Assembly: GCA_041390125.1 (NCBI GenBank) | Contig: JAWKQN010000003.1 | Location: 310,001 to 374,000, forward strand | DNA from: Gemmatimonadota bacterium | GTDB lineage: Bacteria; Gemmatimonadota; Gemmatimonadetes; Longimicrobiales; Gaopeijiaceae | Length of the DNA: 64,000 bases | Direction: 5' to 3' | In this document: positions 8,038 to 15,916 of the stretch, in pieces | Position numbering within the stretch: the first letter of the stretch is position 1 | Layout of the letters: every line of letters begins with the position of its first letter | Notes under the pieces: model-generated | What the model was told of the DNA's origin: nothing | The model's database searches: none | Seen by the model: the letters and a program-made list of their open reading frames with translations, nothing else | Program-made: the position numbers and the translations under genes

Positions 8038-8520
8038 GTGGGACTGATCGATTTCGTGAAGGATGCGGGAGCCAAGGTCTTCGGCGGCGGTGACAAGGCC
8101 GCGGCCAGCGAGGCCGCCAAGGACGAGCAGCTCGAGGAGCTGCGCAAAGGAAACGAGCTGCTCCGCTACGTGAAGGGGATGGGGCTGCCGGTCGACGATC
8201 TCAAGATCACGTTCGACGACGGCACCGCGACCATCACGGGTACGGTGCAGAGCACGGCGGTCCGCGAGAACATCGTGATCGGTGTGGGCAACGTGCACGG
8301 CGTCGCACGCGTGGACGATCGCCTGACGGTGGACAACCCCACGCCGCCCGCACGCATGTACACCGTGAAGAGCGGCGACACGCTGTCGAAGATCGCCAAG
8401 GAGCACTACGGCGACGCCATGAAGTACCCGACCATCTTCGAGGCCAACCGGCCCATGCTGTCGGATCCGGACAAGATCTATCCGGGTCAGGTGTTGAGAA
8501 TCCCCGCGGTCGACGCCTAG
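8038..8520 (+). CDS. BON-LysM protein, Kbp (YgaU)-like
   Basis: 160 residues. The GTG at 8038 is preceded by GGAAGGAGAG. A BON domain covers about 45-100 (LPVDDLKITFDDGTATITGTV ... VHGVARVDDRL) and a LysM domain about 108-157 (YTVKSGDTLSKIAKEHYGD ... IYPGQVLRIP). This arrangement and length match E. coli Kbp, a cytoplasmic potassium-binding protein. There is no signal peptide, so a cytoplasmic location is likely. A 10-base palindrome (CGCCTAGGCG) spans the stop codon and is followed by a C/T-rich run that may help termination. Confidence 0.87.
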   Translation: MGLIDFVKDAGAKVFGGGDKAAASEAAKDEQLEELRKGNELLRYVKGMGLPVDDLKITFDDGTATITGTVQSTAVRENIVIGVGNVHGVARVDDRLTVDNPTPPARMYTVKSGDTLSKIAKEHYGDAMKYPTIFEANRPMLSDPDKIYPGQVLRIPAVDA

Positions 8521-8612
8521 GCGCCCCCCTTTTACGTCGGGCGTCGCGGCTCGTCGCCTCCGTGCGGCGGGACGGCGCGGGATCGGGGTCGGTCCGAGCA
8601 ATCGGGCCGGCC

Positions 8613-8660
8613 CCGTGGTCGTTCCAGGCGGTGGGGCCGGGGACGCGGTCGTTCCAGGCG
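8613..8660. repeat. Two-copy 30-bp direct repeat in a convergent spacer
   Basis: GGTCGTTCCAGGCG occurs at 8617-8630 and again at 8647-8660, 30 bases apart, with related flanks. It lies in the 175-base spacer between the convergent BON-LysM and DUF1295 genes. No hairpin terminator is evident around it. Confidence 0.5.
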
Positions 8661-8695
8661 CCAGGTCCGTGGGACGCGCGCCGAGCGGATCCGAC

Positions 8696-9475
8696 TCAGC
8701 GCGGGAACCAGGGGAAGAAGGCCGACGTCTTGTCCGTGTAGTGACGGTAGTCGGGCTTGGTCTGCGAGAGCGTCTCCTCCAGCAGCGGCACACCGGAGAC
8801 GCGCATCAGCAGCAGCGTCATCAGGACCGGGCTGACGAACGTCCACCAGCCTCCCGGCGCACCCATCCCGATCAGGTAGAACCCCCACCAGAGCACCGCG
8901 TCGCCGAAGTAGTTCGGATGGCGTGAGTAGCGCCACAGGCCCTGGTCCAGCACCTGTCCCGCGTTGGCCGGATCGCGCCGGAACCGCGCGAGCTGTCGGT
9001 CCGCCACCGCTTCGAAGAAGAAGCCCGTGCCCCACAGCACCACGCCGATCAGGTCGAAGATGCCGAGCGGCGCGCGCGCATACCCGCGCTGCGCCTGCCA
9101 CAGTGGGAAGGAGACGACCCACAGGAGGACGGCCTGCAGCCAGAAGACGGTGAAGAGGCTCACGATCGGGAAGGCCCTGCCCCAGCGCTGCCGCATGGCC
9201 GCGTAGCGGAAGTCCTCGCCGCGGCCGAGGTTCCGGCGCGCCAGGTGCACGCTCAGCCGGAGCCCCCAGACGGACACCAGGACCAGGAGCAGGATGCTTC
9301 TCGACGTGGCCGGCCCGCTCACCGTCGAGTACCAGCCGGCCACCAGCACGAAGCCCAGGCCCCAGAACAGGTCGATGAGGCTGGCATCCCTGCGGACCAG
9401 GCTCAGGAGCCAGAGCAGGGTGGAGCCCGCGAGAAGTCCCGCGAGCGCCGGCAGGAGCAGGTGGAGGGTCGTCAT
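8696..9475 (-). CDS. DUF1295 integral membrane protein (steroid-reductase / ICMT-like)
   Basis: 259 residues with about six hydrophobic spans. DUF1295 hallmarks are visible: SLIDLFWGLGFV near the N-terminus, the central VADRQLARFRRDP, and the C-terminal GLWRYSRHPNYFGDAVLWWGFYL, which is the cofactor-binding signature shared with the steroid 5-alpha-reductase and isoprenylcysteine methyltransferase superfamily. A reductase or methyltransferase acting on a lipid is likely, with unknown substrate. It stands alone, divergent from the symporter operon. Confidence 0.85.
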   Translation of the reverse strand: MTTLHLLLPALAGLLAGSTLLWLLSLVRRDASLIDLFWGLGFVLVAGWYSTVSGPATSRSILLLVLVSVWGLRLSVHLARRNLGRGEDFRYAAMRQRWGRAFPIVSLFTVFWLQAVLLWVVSFPLWQAQRGYARAPLGIFDLIGVVLWGTGFFFEAVADRQLARFRRDPANAGQVLDQGLWRYSRHPNYFGDAVLWWGFYLIGMGAPGGWWTFVSPVLMTLLLMRVSGVPLLEETLSQTKPDYRHYTDKTSAFFPWFPR

Positions 9476-9640
9476 CGGCCGCGGAAGGTACCACGGGGCC
9501 CAAGGCCCGGGCTACGCGCGCGGGGTTTGGGCGGTAGGGCCGCACGCGCGCGGTCCGCTCCGGGAGAGCGTCCAGGCGTCGGGGTGGCGACGACCCGGGG
9601 GCCGCTCCATCTTGCCGCCTTCCCCGACCGGAGGGCAGGC

Positions 9641-9904
9641 ATGGTGGCACCCGGCGCCCGGGCCTACTGGAAGACCCACCTGCGGTACCTGGTGGTGCTC
9701 CTGGTCGTCTGGTTCGTCAGCTCGTACGGCTTCGGCATCCTGTGGGCCGAGCCCCTGGACCGCATCCGCATCCCGGGCACCGGCTTCCCGCTGGGCTTCT
9801 GGTTCGCGCAGCAGGGCTCGATCTACGTGTTCGTGGCGCTGATCTTCGTCTACGTGGCCCTGATGAACCGGCTGGACCGCCGCCACGGGGTCGCGGAGGA
9901 ATGA
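9641..9904 (+). CDS. DUF4212 small subunit of a sodium:solute symporter
   Basis: 87 residues with two membrane spans (about 17-35 and 60-76) separated by RIPGTGFPLGFWFAQQGS. This is the DUF4212 pattern, found next to VC_2705-type symporters. GGAGGGCAGGC precedes the ATG at 9641. The end overlaps the large subunit as ATGA (9901-9904), so the two are translationally coupled and probably form one transporter. Confidence 0.9.
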   Translation: MVAPGARAYWKTHLRYLVVLLVVWFVSSYGFGILWAEPLDRIRIPGTGFPLGFWFAQQGSIYVFVALIFVYVALMNRLDRRHGVAEE

Positions 9905-11604
9905 GCGTCCAGGCCTGGACCTTCCTGATCGTGGGGCTGTCCTTCGCGCTGTACATCGGTGTGGCCATCTGGGCCCGCGCCGGCTCCACGCGCGAGTTCT
10001 ACGTCGCGGGCGGTGGGGTCTCCCCGCTCGCCAACGGCATGGCCACCGCGGCGGACTGGATGTCCGCGGCGTCCTTCATCTCGATGGCGGGGTTGATCTC
10101 CTTCCTGGGCTACGACGGCTCCGTCTACCTGATGGGGTGGACGGGCGGCTACGTGCTGCTGGCGCTGCTGCTCGCGCCCTACCTGCGCAAGTTCGGGCAG
10201 TTCACCGTGCCCGACTTCGTCGGGGACCGCTACTACTCGCAGGTGGCCCGCGTGGTGGCGGTGGTCTGCGCCATCTTCGTGTCGTTCACGTATGTGGCTG
10301 GCCAGATGCGCGGGGTGGGGATCGTCTTCAGCCGCTTCCTGGAGGTGGACATCACCACGGGCGTGCTGATCGGCATGGCGCTGGTGTTCTTCTACGCCGT
10401 GCTGGGCGGCATGAAGGGCATCACGTACACGCAGGTGGCGCAGTACTGCGTGCTGATCTTCGCGTACCTGGTGCCCGCCATCTTCATCTCGATGCTGGTC
10501 GCGGGCACGGCCATCCCCCAGCTCGGGTTCGGCGCGCGCGAGGTGGGCGGCTCCGCGTTCCTGCTCGACCGCCTGGACGGGCTGCACGCCGAGCTGGGCT
10601 TCGCGCCCTACACGAGCGGCGCCAAGTCCACGCTGGACGTGTTCGCCATCACGGCGGCCCTCATGGTGGGGACGGCCGGCCTGCCGCACGTGATCATCCG
10701 CTTCTTCACCGTGCCGCGCGTGCGCGATGCGCGCATCTCGGCCGGGTGGGCCCTGGTGTTCATCGCCATCCTGTATACGACGGCGCCCGCGGTCGCGGTG
10801 TTCGCGCGGCTGAACCTGCTGGACACCGTGGCCGGGCAGCCCTACGCGGAGATGCCGGGCTGGTTCTCCACCTGGGAGGACACGGGCCTCATCGCGTTCG
10901 ACGACGCCAACGGGGACGGGCTCATCCAGTACGTGGGACCCCGGGCGGACGTCCCCAACGAGCTGACCATCGATCGTGACATCATGGTGCTGGCCAATCC
11001 CGAGATCGCGGGCCTGCCCGCCTGGGTGGTGGGGCTGGTGGCCGCGGGGGGCCTCGCGGCCGCGTTGTCCACCGCGGCCGGGCTGCTCCTGGTGATCTCG
11101 TCCGCGGTCAGCCATGATCTGCTCAAACGCGGTTTCGCGGCGCAGATCACCGAGCGGTTGGAGCTCATCGCCGCCCGGGTGGCCGCCGCGGTGGCCGTCC
11201 TCGTGGCCGCCTGGCTCGGCATCAATCCGCCCGGCTTCGTGGCCGAGGTGGTGGCCTTCGCGTTCGGGCTCGCGGCCTCCTCGTTCTTCCCGGCCCTGGT
11301 GCTCGGCATCTTCTGGCGACGCATGAACCGCGAGGGCGCCATCACCGGCATGATCGTAGGGATCTGCTTCACGGCGGCGTACATCGTCTGGTTCAAGTTC
11401 GTCGATCCCGCCAGCAACACCGCCGAGCACTGGTGGTTCGGGATCTCCCCGGAGGGCATCGGGACGGTGGGCATGGTGCTGAACTTCGTCGTGGCGGTGT
11501 CGGTGGCGCTCGTGACGCCCCCTCCTCCCGCGCACGTGCAGGAGATGGTGGAGCATATCCGCGTGCCGAAGGGCGCGGCGGCGCCGCAGGATCTGCACGC
11601 GTGA
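9901..11604 (+). CDS. Sodium:solute symporter, VC_2705/ActP-like
   Basis: 567 residues and about 13 membrane spans. The sequence FYVAGGGVSPLANGMATAADWMSAASFISMAGLI is the sodium/solute symporter signature near the first spans, and FTYVAGQMRGVGIVFSRFL and GLPHVIIRFFTVP follow in order. The family imports acetate or other short organic anions with sodium; the exact substrate cannot be read. A longer hydrophilic loop (about 300-370) carries an Asp-rich DANGDGLIQY stretch. It is coupled at both ends to neighbours by 4-base overlaps. Confidence 0.9.
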   Translation: MSVQAWTFLIVGLSFALYIGVAIWARAGSTREFYVAGGGVSPLANGMATAADWMSAASFISMAGLISFLGYDGSVYLMGWTGGYVLLALLLAPYLRKFGQFTVPDFVGDRYYSQVARVVAVVCAIFVSFTYVAGQMRGVGIVFSRFLEVDITTGVLIGMALVFFYAVLGGMKGITYTQVAQYCVLIFAYLVPAIFISMLVAGTAIPQLGFGAREVGGSAFLLDRLDGLHAELGFAPYTSGAKSTLDVFAITAALMVGTAGLPHVIIRFFTVPRVRDARISAGWALVFIAILYTTAPAVAVFARLNLLDTVAGQPYAEMPGWFSTWEDTGLIAFDDANGDGLIQYVGPRADVPNELTIDRDIMVLANPEIAGLPAWVVGLVAAGGLAAALSTAAGLLLVISSAVSHDLLKRGFAAQITERLELIAARVAAAVAVLVAAWLGINPPGFVAEVVAFAFGLAASSFFPALVLGIFWRRMNREGAITGMIVGICFTAAYIVWFKFVDPASNTAEHWWFGISPEGIGTVGMVLNFVVAVSVALVTPPPPAHVQEMVEHIRVPKGAAAPQDLHA

Positions 11605-12257
11605 GCGCGCGCGACGAGGTGGGCCCCGGGCCGGACGGCGAGGGAGCGGGAGGGCTGGCCCCGGAGGAGGACCCCCGGCCGGAGGACCTCGGTGCCGACG
11701 ACACCGCGTCCGACGGGCGCGCCCGGGTGCGCCGTCGCGACCGGGCGCTCGAGGACGACTGGATCCGCAGCGCGCTCCGGCGCGCGCCCTGGGGGTTCCT
11801 GGCCACCGTCTCCGACGGTCAGCCCTTCCTGAACTCCAACCTGTTCGTGTACGACGAGGACCGGCACGCCATCTGGATGCACACCGCGCGTCTGGGCCGG
11901 ACGCGCACCAACCTGGACGGCGACGACCGGGTGTGCTTCGCGGTGGCCACGATGGGGCGGATGCTCCCCGCCGACGAGGCCCTCGAGTTCAGCGTGGAGT
12001 ACGCGGGCGTGACGGTGTTCGGGCGCGGGCACGTGGTGGAGGATCCCACCGAGAAGGAGCTGGGCCTGCAGCTCCTGCTGGATCGCTACGCTCCGCATCT
12101 GCGGCCCGGGCGCGACTACCGGCCCATCGTGCCGGAGGAGCTCAAGCGCACCGCGGTCTACCGGATCGACATCGAGGCCTGGAGCGGCAAGCGCAAGCAG
12201 GAGGACCCCGACTTCCCGGGTGCGTTCACGGTGCCGGACGGCGGGTTCCCCTGGTAG
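11601..12257 (+). CDS. Pyridoxamine 5'-phosphate oxidase-family (FMN-binding) protein
   Basis: 218 residues from the GTG at 11601, which overlaps the symporter stop as GTGA. The first 50 residues are acidic and probably disordered. The split-barrel part follows: FLATVSDGQPFLNSNLFVYD, HTARLGRTRTNL and RVCFAVATMGRMLPA match the PNPOx-like FMN-binding family that includes Nim-type proteins. The likely role is flavin-dependent reduction of an unknown compound. Sharing an operon with a symporter is unusual and may mean a linked substrate. A strong bidirectional hairpin follows. Confidence 0.8.
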   Translation: MSARDEVGPGPDGEGAGGLAPEEDPRPEDLGADDTASDGRARVRRRDRALEDDWIRSALRRAPWGFLATVSDGQPFLNSNLFVYDEDRHAIWMHTARLGRTRTNLDGDDRVCFAVATMGRMLPADEALEFSVEYAGVTVFGRGHVVEDPTEKELGLQLLLDRYAPHLRPGRDYRPIVPEELKRTAVYRIDIEAWSGKRKQEDPDFPGAFTVPDGGFPW

Positions 12258-12315
12258 GACGGGCGGTGTGCCCGGCGGGCGCCCACGCACGCCGCCGACA
12301 CGATGGCACCCACGG

Positions 12316-12350
12316 AAAACGCCCGGGCCGCGTGCGCGACCCGGGCGTTT
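12316..12350. terminator. Bidirectional terminator hairpin
   Basis: AAAACGCCCGGG (12316-12327) pairs with CCCGGGCGTTT (12340-12350) around a 12-base loop. A-rich bases lie on one side and T-rich on the other, so it can end transcription in both directions. It sits between the ends of the PNPOx gene and the leftward Vgb-like gene. Confidence 0.85.
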
Positions 12351-12371
12351 GGCGTCCACGCGCGGAACGCG

Positions 12372-13424
12372 TCAGCGCTGGCTGACCCTCCGCCCCCGCA
12401 CCGGCGGCAGCGTGGCCCGTCCGATGGTGTTGGCGTCGCTCCCGAACCAGACCACGTGTTCGTCCGCATCATAGTACATATGCCGGATGGTCCCGCCGCC
12501 GCTCGGCACGTCCGCAGCGCTGAAGAAGCGCTCGGTCGCCGGATCGAAGCCGACGAAGCGGTTGGGCTGCACCCCCGTCTCCACGAACCAGATGCGGTCG
12601 CCGGCGTCGATGGCCATGCCGTAGGGCCGCGCCTCCGCGCCGGACGGGTTGTCGTACTCCTTCACCGCGCCGTCCGCGGGGTCGAACCGGCCCAGCTTGC
12701 CCCGCGCGTAGTCCACGTACCAGAGGATGTCGTTGGAGTCGATCTCCAGGCGCCGGGGCCGCGCGCCTTCCGGAAGCTCGAAGGTCTTCATCTCGAACGT
12801 GGCGGGATCCACCGTCGCGATCCGATTCGTGTTGAACAGGACGATCCAGGGGTTCCCCTCGCTGTCCATCTTGATGCCGTAGGGCCGGCTGGAGCCCATG
12901 CCCCGCGAGGTCTGCGCCTGCGGCGCCTCCACCAGGCGGACCTCCCGGCTCTCGCGGTCCAGGAAGCCCACGAAGTTGCCGTTCTGCACGCTGAACCAGA
13001 TGTCGCCTTCCTCCGTCCAGACCAGCGTGTGCGGGTCGCGCGCGCGCTCGTCCGGCATGGGGATCGTATCGATCCGGGACGTGGCCGGATCCAGCACGCC
13101 GATGTGGCGCACCAGGTTGCCGGCGTACCAGACCTTCCCGTCGTCGGCCACGATCAGGTTGTGCGGGCCCGCCGCCTCGCCCAGCTCGAACCGCTCGAAC
13201 TCACCCGTTTCGGGGTCCAGCACCGCGGCGTAGTTGCCCACCTGTCCCACGAACCACACGCGCCCGTCCGGCCCCACGTAGGGGTCCCGGGGCCGGGAGC
13301 GCTCCCACGGCACCTGCCACTCGTCGATCGACAGCTCCTGCGCGCGCGCGTCCTGCGGCGGTGCCACGGCCCCGAGCGCGGCCGCGCACAGCACCAGCCC
13401 CAACGTCTCCGTTCGTCCGTTCAT
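12372..13424 (-). CDS. Exported Vgb (streptogramin lyase)-like beta-propeller
   Basis: 350 residues from the ATG at 13424. The signal peptide (LGLVLCAAALGAVAPPQDARAQ) leads into repeated propeller blades of the form GxIWFxxxxGNxxGxxDPxT (for example KVWYAGNLVRHIGVLDPATS and DILWYVDYARGKLGRFDPADG). This is the Vgb/SMP-30-like fold. Real virginiamycin B lyases are similar, but most bacterial members are of unknown function. The start overlaps the stop of the amidohydrolase gene (ATGA), so the two are coupled. Confidence 0.8.
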   Translation of the reverse strand: MNGRTETLGLVLCAAALGAVAPPQDARAQELSIDEWQVPWERSRPRDPYVGPDGRVWFVGQVGNYAAVLDPETGEFERFELGEAAGPHNLIVADDGKVWYAGNLVRHIGVLDPATSRIDTIPMPDERARDPHTLVWTEEGDIWFSVQNGNFVGFLDRESREVRLVEAPQAQTSRGMGSSRPYGIKMDSEGNPWIVLFNTNRIATVDPATFEMKTFELPEGARPRRLEIDSNDILWYVDYARGKLGRFDPADGAVKEYDNPSGAEARPYGMAIDAGDRIWFVETGVQPNRFVGFDPATERFFSAADVPSGGGTIRHMYYDADEHVVWFGSDANTIGRATLPPVRGRRVSQR

Positions 13425-14818
13425 GGCGCGTATCTCTCCCCGATGCGTTCGAGTTGCCGGGCGATCTCCTGCTCCGGGATCCACCGTCCCCGGACAAAGA
13501 CGCCTGCCATCCGTGTCACGTTTGCGACGGTCTCGCGAGGATCGGCCTCCAGCAGCAGCAGGTCGGCCCGCTGACCCGTGGCCACCGTGCCGAACGTGCC
13601 GTCCCCGCCGAGCGAGCGGGCCACGTAGTCGCCGACGTTGCGCGTGCCCGTGACCAGCACGTCCTCGGGGGACATCACCTGCTCCATGAGGCGCATCTCG
13701 TGGTGCAGGGCGAAGCCGGGCACGTTGTACATCTGGGGCGAGTCCGTGCCCATCAGGAGCGGCACGCCGGCCTCGTGCAGCATGCGGAGCAGATCCAGCC
13801 GCACCTGCGCCATCTGCTCGCCCACCGCGGGGCTCTCGGCCGGCATCCCGGCCTTCTGCCGCACCCAGCCCTGCCGCATCGAGGCGGGCACGTAGCGCAT
13901 CTCCGGCAGCGCCAGCATCGAGTCGGGATCGAGGGGGCGGTAGAAGTTCTCCCACAGGTAGGAGGTCGGGACCACCCAGGCGCCCTCCTCCCGGGTCCGC
14001 TGCACGAGCTCGCGCAGCCGGGCGTCGTCCACGGCGTCCAGGATGCGCGCGGTGGGGATGACGCCCAGCTCGGCGGCGAAGCGCCGCTGCACGTCCTCCG
14101 GGATGGCGGCCTGCAGGAAGCCGTCCATGTGGTCCACGGTGGCGATGCCGGTCTGCAGCGCGTGCTCCAGGCCCACGTCCTCAGGCACGTGGCCGCCATA
14201 CGTGAACCCGACCTCGCGCGCCACCTCCACCATGCGGTTCCAGGCGTCCAGCGGCACGCCCGGGTGGATCTTCTGGAAGTCGTAGCCCGCGGCGGCATGC
14301 TCCCGGATCAGGCGCTCGGCGTCCGCCGGCGTGGGTGCCGTGTTCCCGTTCAGCGACGGTGCGCCCACCAGGAACGTGGGCCCGAGCAACGCGCCCGACG
14401 CGATCTCCTCCCGCCAGCCGAGCTGCTCGGGCGCGCCCAGCATGCCGCGGATCGTCGTGATGCCGTTGGCGACGTAGAGGAACAGGATGTCCTCGAGCAG
14501 CTGCCGGGGTGCGTTGCCCCCCGGCACGTGGGCATGCATCTCGGCCAGGCCCGGCATGAGCCAGCGGCCGCTGCCGTCGATCCGGGTCGCGCCCTCCGGT
14601 ACGGAGACCTGCGTGCCGGCGCCCAGCGCCACGATGCGATCGCCCTCGATGAGGACCGTCTGGCCCTCGAGCGCGGGGGAGCCGTCCATCGGGAGGACCG
14701 CCACCCCTTCGATGGCGTAGTCCGCCGCGACAGGCGGCGGCGCTGCCTCGGCAGCGCAGCCGGCCAGGGCCACGAGCACGAGCGGGGTGAGGCGGGGGAG
14801 CCCACGGAGATCGGCCAT
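13421..14818 (-). CDS. Amidohydrolase lipoprotein (imidazolonepropionase-like)
   Basis: 465 residues. The lipobox VALAGCAAE lies near residue 21. The metal-dependent hydrolase motifs run in order: MPGLAEMHAHV (HxH), FQKIHPG (the usual carboxylated Lys region), GGHVPED, VDHMDGF, and MGTDSP near the C-terminus (metal Asp). The typical C-terminal composite domain is present (GQRADLLLLEADP). It probably hydrolyses a cyclic amide or peptide-like compound in the periplasm. The ATG at 14818 has GAGGTG 6 bases upstream. It is co-transcribed with the Vgb-like gene. Confidence 0.87.
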   Translation of the reverse strand: MADLRGLPRLTPLVLVALAGCAAEAAPPPVAADYAIEGVAVLPMDGSPALEGQTVLIEGDRIVALGAGTQVSVPEGATRIDGSGRWLMPGLAEMHAHVPGGNAPRQLLEDILFLYVANGITTIRGMLGAPEQLGWREEIASGALLGPTFLVGAPSLNGNTAPTPADAERLIREHAAAGYDFQKIHPGVPLDAWNRMVEVAREVGFTYGGHVPEDVGLEHALQTGIATVDHMDGFLQAAIPEDVQRRFAAELGVIPTARILDAVDDARLRELVQRTREEGAWVVPTSYLWENFYRPLDPDSMLALPEMRYVPASMRQGWVRQKAGMPAESPAVGEQMAQVRLDLLRMLHEAGVPLLMGTDSPQMYNVPGFALHHEMRLMEQVMSPEDVLVTGTRNVGDYVARSLGGDGTFGTVATGQRADLLLLEADPRETVANVTRMAGVFVRGRWIPEQEIARQLERIGERYAP

Positions 14819-14869
14819 GCGACACCTCGTTCAGCCGGAGAGGACGGGAACGCAGAATGGCGTGGCCGA

Positions 14870-14875
14870 TACAAT
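14870..14875 (+). promoter_or_regulatory. Possible -10 element (TACAAT)
   Basis: TACAAT stands out in a GC-rich divergent spacer, about 150 bases before the DUF4159 start. No -35 match is visible 16-18 bases upstream (GGAACG), so it is only a candidate. Confidence 0.25.
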
Positions 14876-15027
14876 CTACGGGTCGGGGGGCGGCCGCGCC
14901 TCCTGGGAGATGCGCGGGGGCGCGCCTCGGGATGCCCGAGGCCGGTGCGGGCGGAGCGTCGCTTGCCGGGCAGCGTCTCCCCCACCGATCATGCGGAACA
15001 CGACCGGGCTGGCCCCGAGGAGGACGC

Positions 15028-15864
15028 ATGCTGCGACGCCGCAGGACCGCGCTGGCGCTGGGAGGGCTCCTGGTGCTCGCGTGCGCCGCGGCGGCCACCG
15101 CCCAGGACTACGGCTGGGGCTTCCGGGGTCCGCGCTCCCGCGTCTTCAAGCCCTCCGACGCTCCCCGACCGGGGTGGACCTTCTGCCGCGGCGTCTACCG
15201 CAGCGTGCGTCGCGAGTGGATGGGGCAGGGGTGGTACACGGACTACCCGGACTCCGACCGCAACTTCATGCTGCGCTTCTCGCAGCTCACCACCACGCAG
15301 ATCGCGCGCTGGGAGAACGACGAGCCCTTCCACTCCGTGGTGGAGCTCACGCACGCCGACCTCTTCCGCTGCCCGTTCCTGTTCATGTCCGACGTCGGCA
15401 CCATGGGCCTGTCCGACGACGAGGTGCGCGCGCTGCGCACGTACCTGCTCAAGGGTGGCTTCCTGTGGGTGGACGACTTCTGGGGCGAGTTCGCCTGGGA
15501 GCAGTGGGAGCAGGAGATCGGGCGCGTGCTGCCGCCGGCGGTCTATCCCATCCAGGACATCCCCATCACGCACGAGATGCTCTCCACGCTCTATTCGGTG
15601 GATGCGCTGCCGCAGGTCCCCTCCATCCAGTTCTGGCGGCGCAGCGGGCGGACCGAGACGTCGGAGCGGGGGCGCGAGAGCGCCGTCCCCCACCTGCGCG
15701 GCATCTACGGCGAGGACGGCCGCCTCCTCGTGGTGATGACCCACAACACCGACATCGCCGACGGCTGGGAGCGTGAAGGCGAAGACGACCAGTTCTTCTA
15801 TCTCTTCTCGCCGGCCGCCTACGGCATCGGTGTGAACGTGGTGCTGTACGCGCTCACGCACTGA
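15028..15864 (+). CDS. DUF4159 exported protein
   Basis: 278 residues from the ATG at 15028, with GAGGAGGAC just upstream. The signal peptide (ALALGGLLVLACAAAATAQ) is followed by the DUF4159 domain: FMLRFSQLTTTQI, HADLFRCPFLFMSDVG, LRTYLLKGGFLWVDDFWGE, and the late LVVMTHNTDIADGWERE and VNVVLYALTH. The domain resembles a glutamine-amidotransferase-like fold without known activity. It is 52 bases before the propeller-PHP gene and probably in the same transcript. Confidence 0.88.
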   Translation: MLRRRRTALALGGLLVLACAAAATAQDYGWGFRGPRSRVFKPSDAPRPGWTFCRGVYRSVRREWMGQGWYTDYPDSDRNFMLRFSQLTTTQIARWENDEPFHSVVELTHADLFRCPFLFMSDVGTMGLSDDEVRALRTYLLKGGFLWVDDFWGEFAWEQWEQEIGRVLPPAVYPIQDIPITHEMLSTLYSVDALPQVPSIQFWRRSGRTETSERGRESAVPHLRGIYGEDGRLLVVMTHNTDIADGWEREGEDDQFFYLFSPAAYGIGVNVVLYALTH

Positions 15865-15916
15865 GCACACGATTCCCGACCCACCTCGCTCCTCGCGCAC
15901 GGACCCGACCACGCCC

